A DNA stretch of 64,000 bases from Purpureocillium takamizusanense (Eukaryota; Ascomycota; Sordariomycetes; Hypocreales; Ophiocordycipitaceae), in assembly GCF_022605165.1 (NCBI RefSeq), contig NC_063081.1, positions 248,001 to 312,000 on the forward strand. The letters run 5' to 3'. Position numbers and translations under genes: made by a program. Numbering within the stretch: position 1 is the stretch's first letter; each line of letters begins with the position of its first letter. A model generated the notes under the pieces. It saw only the letters and a program-made list of their open reading frames with translations. It did no database searches and had not been told where the DNA came from. This document shows, piece after piece, positions 23,624-34,112 of this stretch.

Positions 23624-24582
23624 CTACATGAGCAAGCGCCAGGCACCGAGCAGCAGGGCCGCGAAACCAGTGCAGACGCCAATCAGCCACTGCAGCGTCT
23701 GGAACTTGACCTGCTCCAGCTTCTCGCGCAGCGCCGCCACCTCCTGCTCGATCTTGCTCTCCGTCTCCTTGATCTTGAGCTCCTGGCCCACGGCCTCCTC
23801 GCGGATGCGGCCCTTTTCGAGGTTGAGGTCGAGGCGCACGCTGGCCTGGGTGCGGCCGATCTCGTCGCGCAGGCGGCTGCTCAGCTTGGTGATGTCGTTG
23901 GTCAGGCGCTCGTGGGCGCTGCGCGTCGTGTTGGACTCGGTGCTGTCGGCCGAGAGGAGCTCGGAGCGCAGCTTGGCGAAGTCGACCTTTTGCGTGTACG
24001 TGGCCTTGGCGGCGTCCTCGCGGAGGACCATGGTGCGGGTGAGGTTTTGGATGCTGCGGGGGGGAACGTGTCCCGGAGGGTCAGCGGCACGAGCAAAAAA
24101 AAAAGGTACTACGTGAGGCGAGATGCGGGGACGTGAGCGGCGGCCAGGCGGGCGTACCTCTCCTCGATGACGTCGTTGAGGACCTTCATCATGGCCACGG
24201 ACTGCTCCTCGGTGAACCCCTCGCCCTGTAGGCGCTTGACGAACTTGAGCGTATCAAAGTGGTGGTCGCGCTGCCGCAGCGCCGTCGCGTGGAACGCACG
24301 ACGCAATATCGGGCTGCTCCTCCTCCGCGGCGACGGCGGCGTCGCAGGCGCACCATCCGCGATGGATGAGGGTCTCGCGGGCGGCGACGAGCCATGGTAA
24401 AACGAGCGTCTCGCGCCGGACGTCCGCCCGTCCTGGAACGCGACAGCCCACGGCCGCGATGTCGATGCGACGGATCGAGACACTGCGTGCGGGGTGGCGG
24501 CGGCGCCCGCGGCCCAGCTCAGGCGCGGGAGCAGAAATCGGGGGAGCATCTCGGCGGCCATGAGGCTTGGTGCTGCTGCCAT
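23624..24582 (-). CDS. Mitochondrial DUF1640/CCDC90-family coiled-coil membrane protein
   Basis: Two exons on the minus strand (24582-24158, 24053-23624) give 284 residues. I chose ATG 24582 (CCCCCCATGG context). An in-frame ATG at 24675 would add 31 P/T-rich residues. The N-terminus is an arginine- and alanine-rich presequence ending near RRAFHATALRQRD. The core FDTLKFVKRLQGEGFTEEQS starts the DUF1640 region. It is followed by LNDVIEESIQNLTRTMV, a long coiled coil (LRDEIGRTQASVRLDLNLEK...) and a C-terminal membrane helix WLIGVCTGFAALLLGAW. Relatives include animal MCUR1/CCDC90B and yeast Fmp32, inner-membrane proteins linked to calcium-uniporter or cytochrome-oxidase assembly. The precise role here is open. 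Confidence 0.88.
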
Positions 24583-24675
24583 GGGGGGCGGACGAGGAGT
24601 GCGCGGCGGCAGTTGCGTTACGAGCGGGCGGGAAAAGGGGGCGGAGTTTGTTGGCGACGTTTGGGCTGAAGGCAT

Positions 24676-25810
24676 GAACGTGTGAAGGTGGAGGGACGAA
24701 TTTCGGCGATCATCGGCCCTGAGAGGGGTCCCTGGCGCGCGCGGCGACGGAGCTCCATGATTGGTGGGCTGTTATGTAACAGCTGTCGCAAGCCCGCCGC
24801 CCGCGACACGGAAGCGCGCGCCCCAAGACACGCTGGGCTACCCTGAGCCGGTTGAGGAATATCATTTTCCTTGTCCCTCAATTCAATCTCGTCAGATTAG
24901 GAGGATTCACGGAACAAATCCGAAGTCGTCCAAGCCTACATGCTCAATTCACGTCAGCACGTCTGGACAATCGAAATTCGCGATCGGCGGACAGCTTTGG
25001 CATGGGGCCTTGACATTCGGCAGAAGAAACGGCTTTCCGCGGCATTTGAGCTCCCACGGACGCCAATGAACAAGCTGCTGCGACCATAGACATGGAATGG
25101 AGGACAAGCAACCCTGAGTTACCTCAGCTCGGCAAATTGGCAACGCTGAGTATCAATTTCTTTCGAAGGATCCGCCATCTCCAAGTTCGATTGGACGGGT
25201 CAGCGCCTCGGCTAGAGGTTCAAACTTGGTACGAAGTACAGTTGAGCAAGAAACGAGCCAGTGCTTGTTCCTTTGCCGACCGCGTTGTTTGCAATTCTGT
25301 TATCTGTTGGCGGATGACATTAGGCCTCGGCGCAGGTGTCCCGACTCGGCGTAGAGTTGAGCCTTGCTTGGGGCAATGAGGATCATGCGTGGCTCATCAA
25401 ATGTGACCACCCGACGGCTTATTATCTGACAAATGCACAAAGCAGCAGCTTCGACGTTCATTCGTCGCGGTTTGTTGCACTGGCCGCTGCTGGGCGGGAG
25501 AACCCACGCAATGGCGGGATTCAGAACCGGAGTTCGGAATTGGAATGAACCCGATTCTCGAAAAAAGGGCAATTAGCGGGGTCATTGCCGTCACCGCACG
25601 GCATTCACGATTGCCGCCCGAGGGCGAACCCCGACATACAACTCGAGGTCGAGGACGCCGCCGGCCACCCATGGTCAAACCCGCTTCTTTATTATTGTAC
25701 ATGGGGTTCAATGCCTTTCGCCCCCTTGGAGTCTCTTACTGAAATCCGAGATTTGAGGCCCTCGTCCAACGTCAGCCATTTTATCCGCCACGGTACCAGC
25801 CAGCGGGGTC
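24676..25810. other. Divergent intergenic region, no feature seen
   Basis: Lies between the 5' ends of the DUF1640 gene (minus) and the Zn2Cys6 regulator gene (plus). No gene can be supported in it. Confidence 0.5.
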
Positions 25811-27922
25811 ATGACCGACGGAACCATGTCTACGGGAACGGGGTCGAGCAACGGCCTGCCCGCGGGCTATGGCCGTTCGTGCACCAACTGCTCCAAGGCC
25901 AAGTGCAGGTGCATACTGCGTTCTGAGGGTGGGAGCTGTGAGCGCTGCCACCGGCTCGGCAAGGAGTGCCACCAGATCGCCGCCACCCGCAAGCGCACGT
26001 CCAAGAGGTCCACCAGCTCCAGGACGGCGCAGCTCGAGGAGAAGCTCGAGGACCTCGTCTCGATCCTGCGGGCCACGCAAAAGGGCGACCAAAATGTCCT
26101 AGATGCATACGCCTCGTCGACGACGACGACGAAGCCGTCGACAAAGGTCCACGCTTCCTCGATGCCCCATCTGTTCCCAACCAGCCGCCTCGACTCCCTA
26201 GCCGCTGCGGCAACAGCGGACACGCCGCCGCCGCCGTCGGCTCCGGAGCCTGCCAGCAAGTCTTTCTGCGTTGACACTGCGATTCCAAGCATTGGCAGCG
26301 ATGCGTACGTGCGCCCTGAGCCGACGCCGGCGGAGGCGGAGATCTACATTGGCAAGTTCCGCGACTGGCTCAGGAACTTTCCCTTTATGCATCTTCCCGA
26401 CCATGTCACGGCGGATGCGCTACGTAAAGAGCGGCCGTTCCTGTGGACGTGCATCATGAACATGACATCAATGTCCCTGCCGCAGCAGCAGATCCTCAGG
26501 GACAAGGTTCGCCAGGAGCTTTCTGATCGCATGGTGTTCAACAACGAGCGAACCATGGACGTTCTGCTGGGCCTGATTGCATACATAAGCTGGTAAGTCA
26601 TGGTTTAGACGCAGTCAGCGGCGCGAGAGCCCATTCATTGCTGCAGCGTCTCACACTACATGTTATACAGGGCCACCATGAATACCGGACCGGGCTCGAA
26701 ACCCTTCCTCATCCTGTACAGCCAACTAGCAGCCACCATCCTCTATGACATGGGATTGACGCGAAACCCGCATGAGGAGCACATGTCCGGCTTGTACCTG
26801 AAGGTTTGGAGTCTGCGGCCGACCCCGCCGCCCAAAGTCCGGACAATGGAGGAGCGCAGAGCAGCCCTGGCGCTGTGGTATCTCACCTCCGTGTAAGTGC
26901 AACGCGGACAGTGGCGCGCCGCCCCCTTGTACAACGAAGCTGACATGTAGATTGTACCCGCCTGCAGGTGCACCTCGTTCATTGGCAAGATGGAGACGCT
27001 CCACTGGACATCGCACATGGAGGAGTCGCTAGAGACTCTGGATCGTGAAAAGGATCAGCCTCTCGATGAGATCCTGGTGGCGCTCGTCCGGACGCAACTC
27101 ATCAACGAAGAGGCGCAGAAGCTCCTGCGCCTTCAAGGCTGCGGTGACGACAGCCAGGGACCAACCCACATCTACAAGCCGGGCCTGCTCATGCGTCTTG
27201 AGGAGCTCCGTCGACGGCTCCCGCCGGCACTGCACTCGCACTGTACGTCTTACCTCTCCTTTTGCACGGTTCAGCCAAAGGGGAATGACTCTTGTCTTGT
27301 CTAACAAGCCGCAGATGTTGTGCAGCTGCAGCTGTACGCCACAGAGGCCGAGGTCCACTCGGTTGCGCTCTTCACTGGCCAAGCGATCCCGGAAGCCACG
27401 AGGATCAGCAGCATGTTCTCGTGCACCAAGGCATCGGCGACCTGGTTCGAGTGGTTCTTTAGCGTACCGCTCATGGAGGTGCCGGGCCTGCCTTTTAACG
27501 TCTACGTCAGCATGTCCCACCTGCAGGCGATTCTCTACCGGCTCACCACGTCGGAGGATCCGGCGTGGGACAAGCAGGTCCTCCGCAACACGGCGGACCT
27601 TCTCGTGCTTCTGGACAAGACCATTGACGTCTTCTGCAAGGTCGGAGAAGTGTACTGCCTGCGCACCGACGACAGCGACGGGACCGTCTTCCTCAAGGGC
27701 GCTAGGATCCTGCGAAACGTGAGGAACTTTTGGGAGCCGGCGTTGGCTCATATATTGAACAACAATCTGCCGACCCCGACCAGCCAGACGAGTCAGCCGT
27801 TGAACGCCATGCCGCCGTTGGAGCCGAAGATGATGATGGACCCCAGCCACATCATTGGGCCGGGATTCGACCTCAACGACATGACGTGGATGACGGATAT
27901 TTTCGGGCCCTGGGAAACATAA
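25811..27922 (+). CDS. Zn2Cys6 (fungal binuclear cluster) transcription factor
   Basis: Four exons (25811-26592, 26671-26892, 26968-27242, 27315-27922) give 628 residues. The N-terminus carries the binuclear zinc cluster C24-x2-C27-x6-C34-x8-C43-x2-C46-x6-C53. A basic linker (TRKRTSKRSTSSR) and a short coiled coil (AQLEEKLEDLVSIL) for dimerisation follow. The middle region (about 160-500) is helical with stretches such as FLWTCIMNMTSMS and LALWYLTSVCTSF, resembling the fungal middle homology domain. The tail is N/P/M-rich and acidic. It is a nuclear regulator with unknown targets. Downstream lie an MFS relic and a broken enoyl-reductase gene, so it may be the regulator of a decayed secondary-metabolite locus (inference). 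Confidence 0.92.
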
Positions 27923-29183
27923 GGATGTCCCCCGGTTTATCAATCGACGTAATAGAATGCAGCAGAAAGCGACCGCCGGTTTGCGCGGCCGTTGCGAGCG
28001 TCGCTCCGCCAGAGTGCGGATGGTGATCCTTCGCGCCCGCCGCTGGCGGGGCAGGATAACCACCAGCATGCAGCCAACCCTCCGCATCTCGGTTTCGCAG
28101 GACTGGAGAAGGATCGCCGTTGGCAAGAAATTGCCATTTCCGACGGATTGGAGAGTAGGGCGTCGCTACGCAACGGAGCACCACTGTGGCATTGCTACCG
28201 TGGATGGGCCTCGCAAGCTGCGCCTTGTATACGGCAGCGTTTCGCAGGACGACAGCATTGCGCGGCCTATTGGATCTGTTTCCGCGGTCCTACTAAATCT
28301 GTCTCACCGAGTGGCAGATCTTCCGCCGATTGAGCCGCAGCCTTTTGAGCTGTGGCCAGGGCGCCAAAGGCCCTCTGTTGTGTCGCAGCATGGCACAGAT
28401 CGTCCCCGAAAAGGAGCTGGCAGCGAAGCGATAATCGTACTTTCAGCGACGGTTCCGGCTCGAAGGAAGGCTTCGGCGGCACGCCGGACCTCGCACTCAG
28501 AGAAGCTCCGCCAGCGTACGTCGAGAACCCTGCCGACGATGCGGGGCTCACCTTCGGAAACGACGACGACGACAAGCACGCCGAGGGTGACGAGGAGGGC
28601 TACGTCACGGGGTGGAAGGAAGCTGTTTGGACTGATGCTCGCCATCACGATGGCTTGTTTTCTGGTGCTGTTGGACATGTCTGTCATTGTCACACACTGT
28701 ACGGATACGCAGGCGTCACTCCACTTGTATAGGGCTGCGATGGATGCTTTTAAGGCGAAGACAGTAGGGTGGATAGGACGTGATCGGTGGTTCGGTAGCA
28801 ACGTCACGGGGGGCGAGTTATTGGGCGAAATAACTTCCGCCGTTCTATGATACGTACATCGTAGAACGATGAAATTTATTCGAAATTTCCGGATCAAGAA
28901 ACATACATTAAAGTCACACGGCGGGCCCAAAGTGTAAACGTGCGAGTTGATGGCTGGTGTTGGACTACGACCGCAAAGTAGAATACTATAGCTGAGGACC
29001 GCCTGTGGTTGCGGGTCTTTGGGTGGTGCTCCCGCTCCAAAAGCTTGACCACCAAACAGGCTTCGTACTTCATACATCCATCTCACTCACTCACCACCAC
29101 CACCACCACTACCATCCATCATCGCATCAGTCCTCCACCGCACATCACGTACAACCGCGCATCCGAAAGCGTGCACGCCCGCT
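27923..29183. other. Intergenic region holding the MFS relic
   Basis: Apart from the relic at 28390-28710, nothing gene-like is seen. A long minus-strand frame (28304-29086) is antisense to the relic and has no domain. Confidence 0.5.
28390..28710 (+). pseudogene. Relic of an MFS transporter N-terminus (frameshifted, truncated)
   Basis: Three consecutive pieces in three frames read like the start of a DHA14-type MFS drug transporter. The first is MAQIVPEKELAAKR (from 28390), stopped by TAA. The second frame gives an acidic cytoplasmic leader ending in GYVTGWK near 28617. The third frame gives KLFGLMLAITMACFLVLLD, the first membrane helix, through MSVIVT (about 28618-28692). The second break coincides with a tandem AAGG duplication (tggaaggaagctg). 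After helix 1 nothing else of the 12-14-helix protein is found, so at least 85 per cent is missing. Too short and shifted to be functional. Identification rests mainly on the helix-1 sequence. Confidence 0.65.
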
Positions 29184-30011
29184 ATGAACCGGCCACGCAA
29201 CCGGCAGCCGCGGCCAAACCGCCATCACGGCGGCAGCAACAAGCCCAGTACCACCCCCACCGGCGCCAGCAGCAGCAGCAGCAGCAGCACGCAACAGCAG
29301 CAGCAGCAAGACACCACCGCCACCGCCACCAACAACAACAACAACAACAACTCCCGCCCAAGCCGCGGTGGTCGGCCTTACCGCTACTACACCCCCGCCA
29401 CGCCGCAGCAGGCCGCCGGCACGGTGCCGACCCTCCGGCAGGTCGTCCCGGGGGCGTCGGTCCACGTCGTGCTCAAGGAGGACCAGCCCACGGGGCGCGA
29501 GACGGCCGGCATCGTGGCCGAGCTGCTCACGCGGGGGGACCACCCGCGCGGCATCAAGGTGCGCCTGCGGGGCGGGCAGGTCGGCCGCGTGCAGCGCATG
29601 GCCGACAACACCACCACCACTGCTGCCTCTTCTTATTCTTCTTCTTTCCCTTCCTGGGGCAGGAACGGCGAGGAGGCAGGCAGCAGCAGCAACAACAACA
29701 ACAACAACCGCGTCGCCGCTCCCCCTCTGTCAGCGGGCAGGTTCACCCATCGCTACACGGACGTGAGGCGCGAGCTGGACGAGTTCCCCGAGGGTCCGCC
29801 GGCGAGGAGCTTGGCGGATTTCATGCCCGCGCTCCTGCCCGACAATGAAGACGCCGCGGCCGCCACGGGCGGGGAGCGGCGGCGGCGGGTGGAGGAGGAG
29901 GATGTGTCGGACGCGGGGCTGCCGCCTGTCGTCCGGTGTCCCGTCTGTGAAGCGTTTGAGGGCGACGAGACGGCGGTGACGCATCATGTCGAGCGCGAGC
30001 ACTTTGGCTGA
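29184..30011 (+). CDS. YwbE-domain protein with C-terminal zinc finger
   Basis: Intronless, 275 residues. The N-terminal 60 residues are low-complexity (poly-S, poly-Q, poly-N). Residues about 82-140 form a YwbE (DUF2196) domain: VPGASVHVVLKEDQPTGRET, then GIVAELLTRGDHPRGIKV and LRGGQVGRVQRM. This small beta domain is best known as a free-standing bacterial protein. A second Ser/Asn-rich linker follows, then a stretch with FTHRYTDVRRELDEFPE. The C-terminus has a finger CPVCEAFEGDETAVTHH...H (C-x2-C-x11-H-x5-H), like ubiquitin-binding UBZ fingers. The biochemical role is unknown; the finger suggests ubiquitin or nucleic-acid contact (inference). The start is the first ATG after a CAC/CAT-rich leader. 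Confidence 0.82.
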   Translation: MNRPRNRQPRPNRHHGGSNKPSTTPTGASSSSSSSTQQQQQQDTTATATNNNNNNNSRPSRGGRPYRYYTPATPQQAAGTVPTLRQVVPGASVHVVLKEDQPTGRETAGIVAELLTRGDHPRGIKVRLRGGQVGRVQRMADNTTTTAASSYSSSFPSWGRNGEEAGSSSNNNNNNRVAAPPLSAGRFTHRYTDVRRELDEFPEGPPARSLADFMPALLPDNEDAAAATGGERRRRVEEEDVSDAGLPPVVRCPVCEAFEGDETAVTHHVEREHFG

Positions 30012-30847
30012 GAAGATGGATGCCGACTTGATGACCACCAGGGGGGGACTACAACGCCTCGGATGCCAAAAGACGACCTGTCTGCCTGGAGCTGCAGTAT
30101 GAGACGGAAGTCCCCCGACTTGCTGAGAGAACGAAGAAGTAGGCACCGACATAGGGAAAAGTGCCAAATCCGAGGAGTGAAATCCGAGGGTCTGCCTATG
30201 CGGAACATCCGACGCGAGGCGTTGGGCCAACACACGTTGTGGTTTCGCTCCGCACCGGCTGCTGGTCTCTGGAATCTCCGCACGGCGAGGCAACACCAGC
30301 ATTGAAGTCCACACCGGGGTCCATCACTCAAGCAGTTTCCAGCCGGGGGTGCTGCAGGTCGTTGGATAACACGTCTGTCCCGTCCTAGGCTGGAGACAAG
30401 GAAACCTGGTGTCTCAGGACCCATGTTGACGTGCCTTTTCGAAAACCAACGGGTTTGCGATGCAGCATTGCGGCGCTGGCGGATGTCACAGGCACCACTT
30501 GTTGGTCAAGGACTCCATCTCGGCCGCCCTCAATATTATACACTGCACCTTCCGATTATGTCGAAGCGAGGTCAGCTCGGCATGCAGCGCACTATGCAAG
30601 AGACCCAACGGCAGCGATTTTGATGGATACGACTGGCCCCGTCGGGTTGGCAGAAGCAGGCACCGAGTATGCTGGGTGTTCAGGCAGCCAATAAACCAGC
30701 TGCGGAGCAGCCTCCTCTAACGACATGTTGAACTCGATCTTGATAAATATCGCATGGGCCTCAAATGTCTGATGGCAACTGCTTCTCACAACACAGTAGT
30801 AGCATATTATTCGGTGAGAATGGCACGAACGGGAAAACTCAACTACC
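30012..30847. other. Intergenic region, no feature seen
   Basis: Open frames at 30423-30720 show no recognisable domain. Confidence 0.5.
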
Positions 30848-32615
30848 ATGGCTCAGGCATCGTCACACAATGGCAAGATGGAAGAGCTGGCCCTCTACGG
30901 TGATCCCGAATTTACCGCTTTGCGCCGCAAGGTTGACATTCCGTACATGCCTTGTCTGTTAAATCCATGCTTTGCGCCGTCTATAAAGGAATCTTTGCGT
31001 TCGAATGCAGGTTCTTTGTCCGAGATGCTTTCACTCAACAGCCTTGCTTGCCCCCGACAAGGCCGCTAACTGAATGTTCCCTCTCCCAAAGCACACCGGG
31101 ACCGGATCAAGTCCTCATCAAGGTCGTCGCGGCCGGCTTGAACCCTAAGGACTGGAAGGTAAACAAAGCGCATAGCGCATACATAGTCTGACTTGGACGT
31201 TCGACACTTGTATATGACTTTTTGGCCCGTTTGATGACCGAGATCCCGCCTCGTGTAGCACACCGAGGACCGCACGGAGGACGAGGCCTTCAACGTGGGC
31301 GACGACATCGCCGGCTTCGTCGAGGCAGTCGGCGAGGAGGCCTTTGAGTACCCGGCGACCGCGTGGCCGCGTTCCACCGCATCGGCGAGCCGGGCGGCGG
31401 CTTCGCCGAGTACGCCGTCGCGCCGAGCTCGACCACGTTTCGCCTGCCGCCCAACGTCTCGTTCGAGCAGGGCGCGGGCATCCCCCTGGCGGCCATGACG
31501 GCGGCCATTGCGCTGTACCAGGCCCTCCGGCTGCCCCTGCCGACGAGCGTGCCGGCGCGGCGAGGGGGGGACGGGGACGGGGAGGGGGAGGAAGAAGGCA
31601 CCGCGGGTGGTGTGCTCATATACGGGGGCTCGACGGCGGTGGGCGCGTACGCGCTGCAGCTCGCCAAGCTCAGCAACCTGAGTCCCATCGTCGCAGTGGC
31701 GGGCAAGGGCATCGAGTACGTCCGCTCGCTGGATGCCGCGACGCACATCATTGGCTACCGCGACGGCGACGTGGCGCAACGGGTCATCGAGACGGTCAAG
31801 GCGCACGCCCCGGGACAGCAGCAGCAGCAGCAGCCGCCGTTCCGCCATGCACTCGACGCGGTGTCCGACTTTGGGAGCCACAAGGTCATCAGCGACATTC
31901 TCGTCGGCTTGTGCGATAGCAGCGGCAGCGGTGGTGGTAACGAAGGCGAGGGCCATGTCGGGCAAAGGAAGAAGAACAAGATGATGCTAATCAACATGCT
32001 CGACCTGAGCGCGGAGATGGACGACTCGTGGCAGTGGCCGGACGGGGTCGCCTGGTCCCTGACGTTCGTCGCCAGCGCGTACGGGCGCAAGCACCCGTGG
32101 ATGAGCGAGGAGCGGGCGCGCGCGGACAGGGACTTTGCGTGCTGGTTCTACCGCTACGTCGAGCGCCTGCTCGCCGACGGGAGGCTGAGGCCGCATCCCG
32201 TCGAGGTGCTGCCGGGCGGGCTGGATGGGGTGCTGCAGGGCGTCAAGGACTTGAGGGACAATAAGGTGTCGGCGAAGAAGCTGGTTGCGAGGTACGTTTT
32301 CTTCTTCTTTTTTTGCGGCTGTGTGGCTGGTCCCCCTTGGTGAGAGGAGAGATGATGGTTTTGGTGGTGACTGACTTTTTGTCCAGGATCGCCGATAGTT
32401 ACTCCGGGGCTTTGACCGCTGGTGATTGCGTGTCGTGCATGGGAAGAGCCTACCTGTATAATATAAACGCATCGACGTCGAAAGGGGGGAAAAAGGGCGA
32501 GAATGTGAAGCAGATGGCCCTGCTACAGCCAGTCACGATCCATCCCGATGTCCCACTTCGTGCGATAGAATCATCATCGTATTCTCATTCCCCATGCTTG
32601 AATTACTCAAAGTAA
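30848..32615 (+). pseudogene. Medium-chain dehydrogenase/enoyl-reductase-like gene with a frameshift
   Basis: Exons 30848-30942, 31092-31158, 31259-32291 and 32387-32615 encode an MDR-family protein of the zinc-free enoyl-reductase type (trans-acting enoyl reductases, quinone-oxidoreductase-like). Visible are DIPTPGPDQVLIKVVAAGLN, GDDIAGFVEAVGEEAFEY, the nucleotide-binding region GVLIYGGSTAVGAYALQLAK, and a C-terminal VSAKKLVARIAD. Between EYP and GDRVAAFHRIGEPGGGFAEY, near 31352, the frame shifts by one base. Restoring it needs one nucleotide, and no GT...AG pair nearby would rescue it without losing the GDRVAAF motif. Either the gene is a young pseudogene or one base was miscalled. Poly-Q (near 31818) and poly-G/E insertions and a tail of about 70 residues after RIAD also suggest relaxed constraint. 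Confidence 0.7.
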
Positions 32616-32777
32616 AGACGCCCCCAAGCCAAGGGCTCCCAAGAGCAACCCTACGGGCTAATTCATAAAAAAAAAAACTTGCGTGATGCTGTCTATATGC
32701 TGATGGTGATGATCCCCCTGCGCCACTGTTGTTCCCGCGGGCGGCTCAGCGCCAACAAGCTCTTGAAGCTTGTGCTC

Positions 32778-34112
32778 TCAAAGCTTGCTCTTGGCGCCGG
32801 CCGAATCTTCGGACACGACCGCGACGACGACGCATATGTCGTCGACCTTGCCGCCGCGCCACTGCTCGTGCGGATAGTACTTTTGCACCTCCTTGGCGAA
32901 GGGGCCGTCTATCTTGGTGTTGACGCTGGCGCTCTTGGCCGCCCCGACGAGCTCCGTCGCCAGCAGGCTCTGGAGCGTCACGGTCCGCTCCGGCGTGGTG
33001 GTGGTGGTGGTGGTGGTGGTGGTGGCCTCGCCGGGAGAGCCGCGGTCGCCGCCGGCCCGCGCCCGCGCCCGCGTTAGGGCGTCTATCGAGTCGGCGCAGC
33101 GGACGCCGCCGGCCTCGGTCATCTGCCAGGCGCCGCTCGAGACCATGACGCGGCTGGCGATGCGGAGGATGTCCTGGTTGAAGAGGTTGTCTAGGACGCC
33201 GTCGGTGGCGAAGATGAGGACGTCCCCGTGCCGCAGGTAGTGCTGCGTCACGTCGGCGTCGCGGGGCAGGTCGCTGAGCTGCGTCCCGCCAAAGGCGGCC
33301 ATGCGGGCGGCGAGCCGCGGGGGGATGAGGGAGAGCTGAAAGGGCGTGTTGAAGGCGTGCGTCTGCGGCTCCGAGTAGGCGTTGACGCCGTTGAGCCGCA
33401 GGTGGAGGAACCCCGAGTCGCCGAGGTTGGCCACGTCCAGGGTCCCGTCCGGCGCGGCGATGGCGACGCACGCCGTGCTGCCGCCCGCGTGTAGGCTCTT
33501 GTCGTTGCACACGGCGTCGTAGCCCCCTTGCATCAACCGGCGCGCCGTCAGGGGCGGGCTCTCGGCGCCGTCGTGTTCGTAGGCCACCGCCGCCATGTAG
33601 TCGCAGAAGCCGTGGGAGAAGTCGGCCGGGTCGACACCCGAGTCCGTCCACCCCCCGACGCCGTCGGCGACGCCAAACGCCACGGCGCCCGAGTCGTTGA
33701 CGCGCGAGACGAAGAATGCGTCGTGGCCCGAGTCGGGGCGGGAGGAGCGGCGACGCTGCCGCGGGGGCTGGATGCGGTTGTAGGGGTTGAAGTGGAACAC
33801 GTGTGTGGACGGGTCGTACGGGCGGTCCTTGGCGATGAAGGAGGCGGCGATGTTGTAGGAGAATCGGGGGTTTGTCGCGAACGACGACGACGAGGTTGAG
33901 GACGGCCGTGACGGCGTCCACGGGGCGCCCGCGTTGCAGGCGGAGGCCACGGGCGGTGCCATTTTCGCGCGGCGTAGTAACGGGACTGTAGACGTGGGCA
34001 TCAGTCGGACCGCCCCGCGAGAAAAGGTGCGAGAAGAAGGGCCACTACCTCTAGTAGTAGAGGAAGCTCGCCATGTTGTTGAGGCGGCCGCTCTGGCGCT
34101 GGATGCAGCCAT
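32778..34112 (-). CDS. PP2C-family protein phosphatase, PTC7-like (mitochondrial)
   Basis: Intronless on the minus strand, 444 residues. ATG 34112 is the first in-frame methionine. The N-terminal 50 residues are rich in A, S, T and R with no acids, a mitochondrial presequence. The catalytic PPM domain shows FGVADGVGGW (metal-binding Asp150), GGSTACVAIA, VANLGDSGFLHLR, the helix-loop FATDGVLDN, and KVDDICVVVAVV with the late metal-binding Asp residues. The arrangement matches PTC7/PPTC7, which acts on mitochondrial proteins including the coenzyme Q machinery in yeast. A poly-Thr run coded by a (GGT)n tract sits at about 33000-33030 in the loop before the C-terminal strands. Its neighbour SDHB is divergently placed about 1 kb away. 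Confidence 0.9.
   Translation of the reverse strand: MAASSARAAASTTWRASSTTRGSGPSSRTFSRGAVRLMPTSTVPLLRRAKMAPPVASACNAGAPWTPSRPSSTSSSSFATNPRFSYNIAASFIAKDRPYDPSTHVFHFNPYNRIQPPRQRRRSSRPDSGHDAFFVSRVNDSGAVAFGVADGVGGWTDSGVDPADFSHGFCDYMAAVAYEHDGAESPPLTARRLMQGGYDAVCNDKSLHAGGSTACVAIAAPDGTLDVANLGDSGFLHLRLNGVNAYSEPQTHAFNTPFQLSLIPPRLAARMAAFGGTQLSDLPRDADVTQHYLRHGDVLIFATDGVLDNLFNQDILRIASRVMVSSGAWQMTEAGGVRCADSIDALTRARARAGGDRGSPGEATTTTTTTTTTPERTVTLQSLLATELVGAAKSASVNTKIDGPFAKEVQKYYPHEQWRGGKVDDICVVVAVVSEDSAGAKSKL

Noticed and set aside
27957..28850. Plus-strand open frame of 297 codons
   Set aside because: Only its last part (the MFS helix-1 piece) is meaningful; the rest is composition-driven and out of frame with the other relic pieces.
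29184..30011. Poly-Q, poly-N and poly-S runs as a possible prion-like protein
   Set aside because: Runs are short (6-7 residues) and are likely codon-repeat slippage in linkers; not enough for a prion-like call.
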